64,000 bases of DNA from Dickeya lacustris (lineage in GTDB: Bacteria; Pseudomonadota; Gammaproteobacteria; Enterobacterales; Enterobacteriaceae), in the NCBI RefSeq assembly GCF_029635795.1, contig NZ_CP114280.1, positions 248,001 through 312,000 on the forward strand, given 5' to 3'. This document shows positions 9,052 through 17,293 of the stretch, in pieces. The notes below the pieces were generated by a model. The model was not told where the DNA came from, searched no databases, and saw only the letters and a program-made list of their open reading frames with translations. Within the stretch, counting starts at the first letter, position 1, and every line of letters starts with the position of its first letter. The position numbers were made by a program, and so were the translations under genes.

Positions 9052-11102
9052 AACACAGCGATCATCATCAGGTCTTGGCGCTGCTTGACCAGTGGGTTGA
9101 CAGCGGCTGGCTGCGTGAGCTTGACCGGGCGCTGGCGCGTTTTTTCTATCAGGAGTGCCCGCAAACCTCGCCGCTGCTCTTGCTCGGCGCGGCGCTGACC
9201 AGTTACCAGTTAGGGCGCGGCCATGTCTGTCTTGATCTTGAGGCGCTGGTGGCTGACAGCGATCTGTCGCTGGCGTTGCCGCCGGAGCACGGCGATGAGC
9301 GCCAAGGCACCGTCCCTCGCCCGGCGCAGGCGCTGTATGGCATCACGCTCGAGGATTGGCTGGCGGCGTTATCGCCCTCGCCGCTGATAGCCTGCGGCGC
9401 AGGCAACACGCCGCTGGTGCTGGCGGGCACCCGGCTCTATCTGCGTCGCTACTGGCAGTATGAACAGCATGTTCGCCACGCCATCGATAAGCGTCTGGCG
9501 GATAACGCCGCGCTGAAACAGGCGCTGCCGGTGGATGTGCTGCGCCAGCGCCTCGATGCGCTGTTCCCAACGTCATCAACGATGCAACCCGACTGGCAGA
9601 AGCTTGCCTGCGCGCTGGCCGCCGGTAGTGCGTTTAGCATTATTACCGGTGGGCCAGGCACCGGCAAAACCACCACGGTACTGAAATTGCTGGCGCTGTT
9701 ACAGTCTTTGGCGCTGGAGCAGCAGGGTAAACCGCTGCGCATTCGGCTGGCGGCACCGACCGGCAAGGCGGCGGCGCGCCTTAATGAGTCGATTGCCGGA
9801 GCTATCGACAAACTCATGCTACAGGGGCTGGCGCAGCCGGAAGCTATCCGCAACAGTTTGATGAGTGAAGCCGTTACCCTGCACCGTTTACTGGGCAGCC
9901 GACCCGACAGCCGTCGCTTTCGCCATCACGCCAGTCACCCGCTTGCGCTGGATGTGCTGGTGGTGGATGAAGCCTCAATGGTGGATTTGGAGATGATGTC
10001 GGCGTTGCTGGATGCGCTGCCGCCTGCGGCCAGGCTGGTATTACTGGGCGACAAGGATCAACTGGCGTCCGTTGAGGCTGGCGCACTGATGGGGGCCTGG
10101 TGCCAGCGTGCTGAACAAGGGCACTACCTGCCGCCCACCCGCGACTGGTTACTGGCCGTGACGGGGCAGGCACCGGATGATTCGTTGGTTGATGCCGAGG
10201 GTCAGGCGCGTGACCAGGCGATTGTGATGTTGCGCCATAGCTATCGCTTTGGCAGCGGCAGCGGGATTGGTCGGCTGGCGGAGGCCGTTAATCGCGGTGA
10301 TACCGGTGCGTTAGCGGCGATATGGCAGCAAGGCTACCCCGATTTGGCCTGCCTGTTGTTACACCCCGAGGATACCTCGGCACTCAATGCCTGGCTGGTT
10401 GACGGGGCCGTTGGCGATTTTGCGGCTTCAGGCGGCCTTGCCGCCGGGTATCGGCATTACCTGCAATTGATGCATGACACCCGTCCGGCGCTGACCGCGC
10501 CTGCAACGGCGTTTGATGATTGGGCCATGACGATTCTCAACGCCTTTAGTGAGTTTCAACTGCTATGCGCGTTACGAAACGGGCCTTGTGGAGTTGAGAG
10601 CATGAACGCGCGTATCGCCCGGTTATTACACCGCGCGCAGTTGCTGGAGGACTGGCAAGGGTGGTATGCAGGGCGGCCGGTGATGGTGACGCGTAACGAC
10701 TATAGCCTGCAACTGATGAATGGCGATATCGGCATCACGTTGTCGGTGCCCCAGCAACAGGCGGATGGTTCGCGAGTGTGGGTAAACCGGGTCGCTTTCG
10801 CCGCCGGTGATGGCCGCTCCTGCGTGCGCTGGATGCTGCCGAGGCGTTTGTCATCGGTAGAGACGGTTTTTGCCATGACGGTTCATAAATCGCAGGGCTC
10901 CGAGTTCACGCATACAGCGCTACTGCTGCCAGAGAGCCTGAGCCCTATCTTAACGCGCGAGCTTATCTACACCGGTATTACCCGAGCCAGACGCTACTTC
11001 AGCCTCGGCTGTGCCGGGCGGCGCCGTGACATACTGGCAGAGGCGGTCAGCCGCCGGGTGCAGCGCGTTAGCGGGTTTATGGCAGAAGAGGGCACGGCCT
11101 GA
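9048..11102 (+). CDS. recD: RecD, exonuclease V alpha subunit
   Basis: RecD is the 5'-3' helicase of RecBCD. The 684-residue protein has the Walker A loop GGPGTGKTTT near residues 201-210, a motif II of VVDEASMVDLEMM, the GDKDQLASVEAG block and a C-terminal MTVHKSQGSEF motif. E. coli RecD is 608 residues, so this one is moderately longer. The start ATG overlaps the recB stop (ATGA at 9048-9051). It closes the recCBD operon; about 175 bases with no clear terminator separate it from yebY. Confidence 0.95.
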   Translation: MKHSDHHQVLALLDQWVDSGWLRELDRALARFFYQECPQTSPLLLLGAALTSYQLGRGHVCLDLEALVADSDLSLALPPEHGDERQGTVPRPAQALYGITLEDWLAALSPSPLIACGAGNTPLVLAGTRLYLRRYWQYEQHVRHAIDKRLADNAALKQALPVDVLRQRLDALFPTSSTMQPDWQKLACALAAGSAFSIITGGPGTGKTTTVLKLLALLQSLALEQQGKPLRIRLAAPTGKAAARLNESIAGAIDKLMLQGLAQPEAIRNSLMSEAVTLHRLLGSRPDSRRFRHHASHPLALDVLVVDEASMVDLEMMSALLDALPPAARLVLLGDKDQLASVEAGALMGAWCQRAEQGHYLPPTRDWLLAVTGQAPDDSLVDAEGQARDQAIVMLRHSYRFGSGSGIGRLAEAVNRGDTGALAAIWQQGYPDLACLLLHPEDTSALNAWLVDGAVGDFAASGGLAAGYRHYLQLMHDTRPALTAPATAFDDWAMTILNAFSEFQLLCALRNGPCGVESMNARIARLLHRAQLLEDWQGWYAGRPVMVTRNDYSLQLMNGDIGITLSVPQQQADGSRVWVNRVAFAAGDGRSCVRWMLPRRLSSVETVFAMTVHKSQGSEFTHTALLLPESLSPILTRELIYTGITRARRYFSLGCAGRRRDILAEAVSRRVQRVSGFMAEEGTA

Positions 11103-11277
11103 TGCGTTTGTGTCGGCGCGGCGTGGGGCGCTTGCCGCCGCTCGACTTCATTAGGGGGGCTCGCTATTATCCCGCTTCGGTAAGTCTATCGCGAGGTCAG
11201 TGGCTGGTCGGGCACAGGCATGATGCGATATACAACCACAATATCTCTGCGAATGGATGAGTGATAGGAAATACATC

Positions 11278-11616
11278 ATGAATAAAATCATGCCGCTATG
11301 CTTGGGCTGCCTGGTGTCGTTATCGGTACAGGCGGCGTCGCAAGTCGCAAACCTGAGCAAGCTGGAATATGGCTCGCGCTGGGCGTTTAATCGCGAAGAG
11401 GTACAACTGATTTGTCGTCCCGGTCAGGCTCTGTACGTCATTAATCCCAGTACGTTAATGCAATACCCGCTTAACGACATTGCCCGCGCGCAGGTCAGCA
11501 GCGGTAAAGTCAGCGCCACGCCGCTGGACACGATTTTACTGGATGACCCGGCACACGCTGGGCAAAAAATGAGCCTGCAACCGTTTATTGAACGCGCCCA
11601 GGGGCTGTGTGAGTAA
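11278..11616 (+). CDS. yebY: YebY-family periplasmic protein (DUF2511)
   Basis: A 112-residue precursor with a short signal peptide ([19 protein letters not shown]). The mature part closely follows E. coli Yeb[31 protein letters not shown], then [11 protein letters not shown] and a final Cys. The two conserved cysteines probably form a disulfide. In E. coli, yebY sits beside copper-related genes (yobA, yebZ) and next to the sdsR RNA. Here it stands alone but keeps its sdsR neighbour. ATG 11278 is chosen over the upstream in-frame start at 11257 because AGGAA lies 7 bases before it and the signal peptide begins there. Biochemical role not established. Confidence 0.88.
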   Translation: MNKIMPLCLGCLVSLSVQAASQVANLSKLEYGSRWAFNREEVQLICRPGQALYVINPSTLMQYPLNDIARAQVSSGKVSATPLDTILLDDPAHAGQKMSLQPFIERAQGLCE

Positions 11617-11746
11617 GTTGCTAGCAGTTGGGAACGGAATGTGGGAGAGAAATAGGCGGGTTTGAGCGTGTTGTCACAAAGTGTACAGATTGTTGCAATA
11701 ATGGCTGGCAAATACTGGGGCAAACTGGAAAACGAAAGTGTGTCGA

Positions 11747-11753
11747 CTACTCT
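11747..11753 (+). promoter_or_regulatory. Candidate sigma-S -10 element of sdsR
   Basis: CTACTCT lies 7 bases before the estimated 5' end of the SdsR RNA. It resembles the CTAnnCT-type -10 used by RpoS in stationary phase, and sdsR is strictly RpoS-dependent in enterobacteria. Placement only; no -35 is expected. Confidence 0.4.
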
Positions 11754-11759
11754 TAAAGA

Positions 11760-11864
11760 GCGGGCTGTGATGCAGCACGCACAAATGCCAACTTTTAGCG
11801 CACGGCTCTATCCCAAGAGCCCTTTCCCTAGACCGGATACAGGAATCGTATTCGGTCTTTTTTT
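11760..11864 (+). ncRNA. sdsR: SdsR (RyeB) small regulatory RNA
   Basis: From 11785 to 11864 the sequence follows enterobacterial SdsR almost base for base as I recall it: ATGCCAACTTTTAGCGCACG, then an AGAGCC stem region, then the terminator hairpin GACCGGATAC/GTATTCGGTC (11831-11857) and a seven-T run. SdsR is an RpoS-controlled, Hfq-bound small RNA that represses several mRNAs in stationary phase. The first ~25 bases have diverged, so the 5' end (11760) is estimated from the -10-like box. In E. coli sdsR lies beside yebY in the same orientation, as here. The usual next gene (pphA) is replaced by the prophage, and the complete terminator suggests the phage rebuilds it on integration. Confidence 0.85.
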
Positions 11865-12040
11865 AACTCATTGATTTTTAAATAAAAAATATTATTCAGC
11901 CCGAAAATGCCCGAAATCGGCCCGAAAATCCGTACCCGGTGTAAATCGCAACGGTCAGATAATAATCATTATCTGTCGCAATATCAGCCTTTCAATAACC
12001 ATGTTGCAACAAGAGATAAGCGCTGGCGGCCATTATTTAG
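11838..12040 (+). other. Probable left prophage junction (attL) region
   Basis: GC-rich host sequence ends at the sdsR terminator and AT-rich phage sequence with short repeated CCCGAAA blocks (11900-11935) begins, running into the 3' end of the integrase gene. Lambda-type prophages have attL just outside int, so the crossover core is most likely in or directly after the sdsR terminator. The matching attR is beyond the window, so the core cannot be defined. Confidence 0.45.
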
Positions 12041-13144
12041 CTACAGCATCGTCCACTCTTTTTCTCTGCTATCCAAATATTTGTCAGTCATTTTCATTGA
12101 TTTATGACCGAGTAATTTCTGCGCGAATTCTTTTCCATATTCCTTTTCATATAATCGGCCCGCCAAACTGCGTATTTCATGAAATGTTGGTGGCGAATCT
12201 GTGAATGTCAGCCCGCAATTTTTTCTGGCAGCAACGAATGCCTTAGTCAGTGTATCCGGGTGAAGTGCGCCGGGCTCCCGGCCCGTTTTGCGGCTATCTG
12301 AACCTATCAGGTATTCACTGCTATTTGATGCCACGCACCGTTCTACAACGTGGCGTAACGTGAGGCTGGCGGCATTCAGTTTCAAATCCAAGGGGATCGA
12401 GATTTGCGCCCCCGTTTTTCCCTGAGCGACCCACAGCCTGCCGTCTCGAATATCGCTCTTTTTCATTTCACAAATGTCCTCACGCCGCTGGCCAGTAACT
12501 AACCCCATAAGCATACCTAACTCAACCCATTCCGGCTGGTTTGTGCAGGCTGCTGCGCGGATTACCCAATACTCATCAAGTGTAAGACGTTCGCGTTTAA
12601 CACGCACGTTTGGTGTTTTTGTCACTTCTGCCGGATTGTTTGTGGCGATGCCGTTTGCGATCGCCTCGCGAAATATGTCAACCAGTAGCGATCTCATCGT
12701 TGATGCTGTCGTATTTTTACCTGAGTCAATATAGCCGTTAATAAATTCTGCGATATCCTTTGTTGTGATTTTCGTAATATCCTTTTTCCCAAACCTGTTG
12801 CATAAATAACCTATTTGCTTTGTTCTGGCCTTGATTGTGTTATCTGCCAAATCTCGTCGTTTTAATATGGCTTCGTAACTTTTCATCCAGTCTGAGAATG
12901 TTGCTGTGGGCTCGCTATCATCCTTCTTTTTTATCAGGCGCTGCATCAATGCAACTGGCGTGAAATTGCTTTCAATATAATGGTTAGCCTCTATTGCTTG
13001 TGATATTGCATCTCTGCGTGCTACTGCCCCAAGATTAAATTCTTCACCTGTTACCGGATTTCTCCAGTAAAAAGACTTACGCCGTTTTCTGTATGTGAGA
13101 TTTCGCGGTAAATTGGCATCATACCTTGTCTGCCTTTTCGCCAT
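12041..13144 (-). CDS. int: Lambda-type tyrosine integrase
   Basis: A 367-residue site-specific recombinase closely patterned on lambda Int. It has an N-terminal arm-type DNA-binding segment (NLTYRKRRKSFYWRNPVTGE), a SAM-like core-binding domain, and a catalytic domain with TGQRRED (Arg near 218), GKTGAQ (Lys), HEIRS (near 321), GHKS and the nucleophile Tyr in TDKYLDS (near 355). It catalyses integration and excision between attP and attB. It overlaps the excisionase gene by 26 bases, as in lambda. The 3' end points at the host sdsR junction. Confidence 0.95.
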   Translation of the reverse strand: MAKRQTRYDANLPRNLTYRKRRKSFYWRNPVTGEEFNLGAVARRDAISQAIEANHYIESNFTPVALMQRLIKKKDDSEPTATFSDWMKSYEAILKRRDLADNTIKARTKQIGYLCNRFGKKDITKITTKDIAEFINGYIDSGKNTTASTMRSLLVDIFREAIANGIATNNPAEVTKTPNVRVKRERLTLDEYWVIRAAACTNQPEWVELGMLMGLVTGQRREDICEMKKSDIRDGRLWVAQGKTGAQISIPLDLKLNAASLTLRHVVERCVASNSSEYLIGSDSRKTGREPGALHPDTLTKAFVAARKNCGLTFTDSPPTFHEIRSLAGRLYEKEYGKEFAQKLLGHKSMKMTDKYLDSREKEWTML

Positions 13145-13385
13145 GAATAATTTTCCCTATCAATGGTGATAACGCTGGATCGCCCTGAATCATCTTTTTA
13201 GCCAGTGAAAAGCTTTTAGGGTTTATATAAATTGCATCTTCAGTGACTCTATATTCTCTACCGTGTTTTTCTGGCGCTGGATATATTTTCCCTGCGCGCG
13301 CCCAACGCTGTAGTGTTTGTATGGTTGGGGGGTTACCTGAGTATTTTTGTTCTCGCCATTCTTCTAATGTTAATAGCTTTGTCAT
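13119..13385 (-). CDS. xis: Lambda-type excisionase
   Basis: An 88-residue basic protein with the Xis plan: LTLEEWREQKY at the start, a winged helix with TIQTLQRWARAGKIYP, then PAPEKHGREYRV. Xis bends attachment-site DNA and directs integrase to excise. Length is close to lambda Xis (72) with an extra C-terminal tail. The start codon follows the recurrent element GAGGACTGACCA (13386-13397), which supplies the ribosome-binding site. Confidence 0.88.
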   Translation of the reverse strand: MTKLLTLEEWREQKYSGNPPTIQTLQRWARAGKIYPAPEKHGREYRVTEDAIYINPKSFSLAKKMIQGDPALSPLIGKIIHGEKADKV

Positions 13386-13465
13386 TGGTCAGTCCTCGGG
13401 AAAAGGGCATGCCAAAGACACGCCCTTATTTTGGTCGTTTTATTTGGGTAAGGAAGGGGCTGTGG

Positions 13466-13942
13466 TTAGTTGAAAATCCAGTTTTCTGTTTCGGCATTAT
13501 GGCCGAAATTGTATTCAATTTGCGCGGATGAAAAATCCAGCTTTGCCATTTCTTCAACGACTGTGGTGATAATGGCAATGTCCTGCTTTAGCCGCATTAG
13601 ATGATATCTCTTTCGGCGCAGCAGACTTTCTAGCGCTAATTGCTGTGATGGGAAAGCAAAAGATCGCTCTGCTGATTTTGCAACTTTCTTGATCGCGTAT
13701 CGCATATCTTTCTTTTTCCATCCGTCGAGCCATCGCGCCTTATCCCGATCGATATCATAATCCTTAGCCCAGCGAGCAGGGCATAGAAAGGCATAGCTAT
13801 TAGTCTGGTGGAAGGCAATATACTGCTCGGCGATAACTTCAATTCCCGCCGCTTGAACGGTTTCAAAATATCGCCAGTAGACAGGATATCCGTTATGTTC
13901 TGTTTTCGATTATGGAAATGGAACTGACCATGATTGAGGCAT
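13466..13942 (-). pseudogene. Early phage gene with an in-frame ochre stop
   Basis: ATG 13942 follows a strong AGGAGG. The frame reads MPQSWSVPFP, then TAA at 13910-13912, then continues open for ~148 codons with clearly protein-like sequence (EHNGYPVYWRYFETVQ, FLCPARWAKDYDIDRDK, MRYAIKKVAKSAERSFAFPS) to a stop at 13466. No plausible start codon lies between the TAA and Met 13705, so the intact ancestor was ~158 residues. The downstream fragment 13466-13705 alone gives 79 residues. Function unknown; mixed basic and aromatic, no membrane segment. A one-base change or sequencing error explains the stop. Confidence 0.65.
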
Positions 13943-13994
13943 GTGTTCCTCCTAAGTTTAGGCAATAAAAAAATCCGCTGATTAGGCGGATCGG

Positions 13995-14825
13995 TTATTC
14001 GTCACTATCTACGTACTCGTATTTATCGTTCATGCCGTGTTGTTGCGGCGTTTTCCCAGGGTAGCGAACCTCAAAAGCAAACTTACGCCATTTATGGCGT
14101 TCCTCTTCGGACTGTTCACTCCGGCGTGGATCAATATCGGAAGATGCATTCTCTCCATTTGTCATGAAAATCGATCCACAGTTGCTTCCCATATCCTCAT
14201 CAGCATAACGAATGTGGAACTCTAGGTGAGGGAACCGGCGAGCCATTTCTATAAATATCGGCTCAGGACAGCACCATGCAGTGTCAAAACGAATAACCAG
14301 CTCCGCACCACTGGCTGCATAACGACTTAGGCGCTTCTTAAACAGCCGCTTTGCATACGCACGGACATGAGTTTTCTGGTGCTTATATCCATACTTCATG
14401 CGCTGCTTTGGCATTTCTACCGGCATTTCCACGCTATAAGCGTTCCACTTCGTTCCCCGCTTTTCCCGTGACCAGTCAAGCCAAGAGTAAAATCCATAGC
14501 GGCGCTTATTATCGATACGTATCTTCGCCTGTTGCTTTAACTTTTTGATGTACCATGGCTTAACCCCTTTATCACGAAGCATTTTAACCACGTCCTTCAC
14601 GGGCTTTACTTCACAGAAGTATGGATTGCCCATAGGCTCACCGGCGATAGCGGAGGCCATCATTTCAACGTAGGTGCCTTCTTCAATATCCATGCTCTTT
14701 GGCATGGCAGTGATGTTATTGAAGTCGATAAGTCCACGCTTGTTCGTAATGGCGCGGATGAATGCAAAGCGTTCCTTGTTCGTGCCACCGAGTACCTTAA
14801 TTTCATTAGTTATGTGGTTTGGCAT
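13995..14825 (-). CDS. Api92/YubB-like ferredoxin-fold protein (DUF1281)
   Basis: A 276-residue protein of a family common on enterobacterial plasmids, islands and prophages. Recognisable parts are the N-terminal MPNHITNEI, the central WLDWSREKRGTKWNAY and the C-terminal FDTAW...FPHLEFHIRYADEDMGSN block, which define the Api92-like/DUF1281 ferredoxin-like domain. No catalytic residues are known. Strongly basic in the middle. The family is known only by context; I assign no function. Confidence 0.75.
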   Translation of the reverse strand: MPNHITNEIKVLGGTNKERFAFIRAITNKRGLIDFNNITAMPKSMDIEEGTYVEMMASAIAGEPMGNPYFCEVKPVKDVVKMLRDKGVKPWYIKKLKQQAKIRIDNKRRYGFYSWLDWSREKRGTKWNAYSVEMPVEMPKQRMKYGYKHQKTHVRAYAKRLFKKRLSRYAASGAELVIRFDTAWCCPEPIFIEMARRFPHLEFHIRYADEDMGSNCGSIFMTNGENASSDIDPRRSEQSEEERHKWRKFAFEVRYPGKTPQQHGMNDKYEYVDSDE

Positions 14826-14873
14826 ATTTTTCTCCAGCTAATAAAAAACCCTGCATTCACAGGGTTTAGGGGG

Positions 14874-15059
14874 TTAAATTGATGCTTCAGCTTTTCTGAG
14901 CCGGTTGAGTTGTTCATCTGTCAGCGATAAGTAAGTTAGCTCGTACTCCAGGAGCCATTTGCTTATAATCCTGGCCGCTTCAAAAGCGGCTGTAGGGTTG
15001 TTAGTATCGGATAAGGCCGAGATAATCTTATCTATGGTTTGATCGTCGATAGTAACCAT
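14874..15059 (-). CDS. Small phage protein
   Basis: A 61-residue helical protein (TIDKIISALSDTNNPTAAFE...) preceded by a GAAGAAGA purine stretch. No family recognised. It lies in the leftward early operon between the Api92-like and methyltransferase genes. Confidence 0.5.
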   Translation of the reverse strand: MVTIDDQTIDKIISALSDTNNPTAAFEAARIISKWLLEYELTYLSLTDEQLNRLRKAEASI

Positions 15060-15085
15060 TTTCTTCTTCCATATTCATCGCATCA

Positions 15086-15157
15086 TTACGACACGAGGAT
15101 GATGCTGTCACGACGGGCTGATGTCATAGTGGAATCTGGAATCAATGTGATCGACAT
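15086..15157 (-). CDS. Possible 23-residue coupled ORF
   Basis: ATG 15157 overlaps the stop of the methyltransferase gene (TAATG) and follows AAAGGAGAT, a near-perfect ribosome-binding site. It encodes 23 residues beginning MSITLIPDSTM. The initiation signals are good, but length and composition give no independent support; it may be the remains of a longer gene. Confidence 0.25.
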   Translation of the reverse strand: MSITLIPDSTMTSARRDSIILVS

Positions 15158-15642
15158 TAATCTCCTTTGATAAAACAAACCCAATGCGTATTGCTGCGCT
15201 TACCAGATAAGTGGCCAAACGCTGGTTTTTGGTCAGTCAGTGCCAGCACTTCACGGATAGGGATTTGCGTTTCATTCCACTTAAACACCAACACGCCGAG
15301 CGGCCGCAGTACCCGAAACGCTTCAGCGAATCCAGTGCGCAGGTCATCACGCCATGTATCCCTGTTCAATGCGCCGTACTTTTTGCGCAGCCAGCCATTC
15401 TCTCCGGCGCGTATCAGATGGGGCGGATCAAAAACGACCAGAGCAAATTGCGCATTGTTGAAGGGAAGGGCGCGGAAGTCGGCGACAATATCGGGATTTA
15501 TCTCCAGGCTGCGGCCATCGCAAAGGGTGTGCTGCTCCCGGCGAATGTCTGTGAATACTGCCCGGGCATCGTGGCTATCAAACCAGAACATCCTTGATCC
15601 GCAGCACATATCAAGAATAGGGCGTTGGGGTGACATAGACAT
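15157..15642 (-). CDS. Phage SAM-dependent DNA methyltransferase-like protein
   Basis: A 161-residue class I methyltransferase fold: an early SAM-binding segment (ILDMCCGSRMFWFD), then VVFDPPHL, a DPPY-type motif typical of amino-methyltransferases acting on DNA bases, then a VLRPLGVLVFKWNE strand. It is short, with no separate target-recognition domain. Likely methylates DNA, but substrate and specificity are unknown, and a non-DNA substrate is possible. Stop and start overlap with small neighbours in the leftward operon. Confidence 0.7.
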   Translation of the reverse strand: MSMSPQRPILDMCCGSRMFWFDSHDARAVFTDIRREQHTLCDGRSLEINPDIVADFRALPFNNAQFALVVFDPPHLIRAGENGWLRKKYGALNRDTWRDDLRTGFAEAFRVLRPLGVLVFKWNETQIPIREVLALTDQKPAFGHLSGKRSNTHWVCFIKGD

Positions 15643-15993
15643 TTACGGCTCCCAGCAATCAATTTCAGCATCAATGCTGTCGTCAATCTCTTCGATGGTG
15701 ATCTTGCCAGTCAGAAAGTGGAGCGCCTCTTTGGTGTAGCGCTCACGGTTTTCATCAAAATAACGAGAAAACTCCGGTGTCCAGCCGTATGGATTACCTT
15801 GCCCGGCAAAATCGGCCTTGGCGTTGTTTTCTGCCATTTCTGCTACCAGGCAATCAGCGGTGATTTTTCCATTCTCCCGCGCAAACGGCTTGATGTCAGC
15901 TTTACACCAGTAAGGGGAAACCTTTGAATCACCCCATGGTTTCAGGCGAATGCGCCAGCGCCGCTGGCAACGTTTTATCAGGGATTTACTCAT
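15643..15993 (-). CDS. Hypothetical phage protein
   Basis: A 116-residue protein from ATG 15993 (MSKSLIKRCQRRWRIRLKPW). The frame is open further upstream to 16149, but that stretch overlaps the previous gene. It has a basic N-terminus and an acidic C-terminus (TIEEIDDSIDAEIDCWEP). The start overlaps the end of the 15986-16168 gene by 8 bases, so translation is probably coupled. No family recognised. Confidence 0.55.
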   Translation of the reverse strand: MSKSLIKRCQRRWRIRLKPWGDSKVSPYWCKADIKPFARENGKITADCLVAEMAENNAKADFAGQGNPYGWTPEFSRYFDENRERYTKEALHFLTGKITIEEIDDSIDAEIDCWEP

Positions 15994-16168
15994 CGTTTTC
16001 GCTCCATGCCGGCATGATGGCCTCAACGGGCAGGCACTGGTATTCAGTGGGCAATTTCTGCGCCCTGATATCCGCCTCGCAATTTTTCCGATCTGGATAT
16101 ACCCAACCTTGCGGCTCGTATTGGCACGGCTGGAATGTGTAACAGACAAAAAGAAATAGACCGAACAA
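15986..16168 (-). CDS. Small exported or membrane-anchored phage protein
   Basis: A 60-residue protein from TTG 16168, 5 bases after GGAGG. It begins with a short hydrophobic stretch (FGLFLFVCYTF) and continues with a cysteine-containing domain (GWVYPDRKNCEADIRAQ, YQCLPVEAIMP), a plan I have seen in lambdoid early regions. Probably directed to the membrane or periplasm; role unknown. Confidence 0.5.
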   Translation of the reverse strand: MFGLFLFVCYTFQPCQYEPQGWVYPDRKNCEADIRAQKLPTEYQCLPVEAIMPAWSENDE

Positions 16169-16242
16169 AGCGGCCTCCTTCGGGTTTCATTGGGTCAAGG
16201 GGGGATTTACCGCATCACGGTGAGGATGCGGTGATATTGAGA

Positions 16243-17058
16243 TTAATTGTCATTCGGGTAGCAGATGTCGTCAGCCTCGTCATCGAGCACCAGCAGACTA
16301 TCACCGTAATACAATGCACCTACCATTTTCTCGAAGGTGCTTCTGAACTGAACCGGCTTCTTACCCAGCGCATCGTTAAATTCGAGCTTACCGTTGAAAA
16401 GCGAATAAACAGGGTTCCCTTCGTGCATAACAGGATTGTTGTTGCGCCCATCGCGAACGGTCTTCTGATGAAAGCCCAGATAGACCTCGCACTGATGCGC
16501 TTTCTCTTTCTGTTCTTTGCTCTGGTAACGATAGGATCTTTCGGAAGCGGGTTCTTTTTCAAACCCGATGTAGAAAAAGCCGTCACGGTCGTCATTGACA
16601 ACAACCTGCGGGCGTTCCCATCCCTCTTGCTCGGCCTCTTCCTGATACTGCTCAACATAGGCCCGCCACAGGTCAGATGCCTTGATGAACTTTGGTAATT
16701 GGTCTTGTTCGATGAAATCCTTCACCAGCGCCTGCATATGCGTTACCAGTTGCTCGCTAACTGCATTGGTCTTCCATTGCTCATCAAGGGCACGGGCCAG
16801 CAGCAGGTTATAGCGCGGCAGGTCAGCGATTTCGGTGATATTGCCGGGTAACGCCTCTTCGAGCGCCTTTTTCACCGCATCGGGAAATCTCCCCCAGCGG
16901 AACGTGTCTTCAATGGTTTTTTCATACAGCGCCCGGACGTGCTTATGAATCATGTCACGAAATTCTTCAGATGCTTCAAACTGACGGCAGTGATCATTGA
17001 TAGCCGTCGCCAGACTGGTTGCGTTAACGGTGGGAGTTGCTTCTGTAATATGGGTCAT
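16243..17058 (-). CDS. Hypothetical early phage protein
   Basis: A 271-residue acidic protein with no family I recognise. The N-terminal half is helical with many charged residues; the second half has Gly/Tyr-rich segments (DGFFYIGFEKEP, ALYYGDSLLVLDDEADD). It starts directly after the GAGGACTGACCA element (17059-17070). A hairpin (CCGCATC/GATGCGG, 16210-16231) follows the stop and may be a weak terminator or an RNA stability element. Confidence 0.6.
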   Translation of the reverse strand: MTHITEATPTVNATSLATAINDHCRQFEASEEFRDMIHKHVRALYEKTIEDTFRWGRFPDAVKKALEEALPGNITEIADLPRYNLLLARALDEQWKTNAVSEQLVTHMQALVKDFIEQDQLPKFIKASDLWRAYVEQYQEEAEQEGWERPQVVVNDDRDGFFYIGFEKEPASERSYRYQSKEQKEKAHQCEVYLGFHQKTVRDGRNNNPVMHEGNPVYSLFNGKLEFNDALGKKPVQFRSTFEKMVGALYYGDSLLVLDDEADDICYPNDN

Positions 17059-17173
17059 TGGTCAGTCCTCAAATAAAAAAACCGCATAGCGCGGTCAAAT
17101 GTTGTTGGATGTGAAATTGGATGGATAACCTTTCCGGTGGGTGAGGTATTTGCCGTTTCAATACGGCCGTTTT

Positions 17174-17293
17174 TCATAAGTTCAGCCATAAGTAGTCATA
17201 TTCAATGGCAAACTTCGCAACCAGCAGGCCCAGAGCAAAGCCGATGGCAAACCCAGCATCAAACGCCCCTGCAATAGAAAAAAACCGTTTCAT
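17174..17293 (-). CDS. 39-residue membrane protein
   Basis: ATG 17293 follows a very strong AAGGAGG at 6 bases. The product has a basic start (MKRFFSIAGAF), one transmembrane helix with small-residue repeats (DAGFAIGFALGLLVAKFAI) and a polar tail (EYDYLWLNL). It is only one base from the previous gene's stop. The ribosome-binding site and membrane helix together make it credible despite its size. Function unknown. Confidence 0.55.
   Translation of the reverse strand: MKRFFSIAGAFDAGFAIGFALGLLVAKFAIEYDYLWLNL

Noticed and set aside
11617..11760. tRNA gene as the integration target
   Set aside because: No cloverleaf can be drawn; the sequence matches SdsR instead.
13636..13965. 109-codon minus-strand frame overlapping the ochre-interrupted gene
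   Set aside because: It starts at TTG without spacing to AGGAGG; the other frame has far better protein character.
17055..17189. 44-codon minus-strand ORF overlapping the 39-residue membrane protein
   Set aside because: It runs through the next gene's ribosome-binding element, ends in its start codon and has no good ribosome-binding site.
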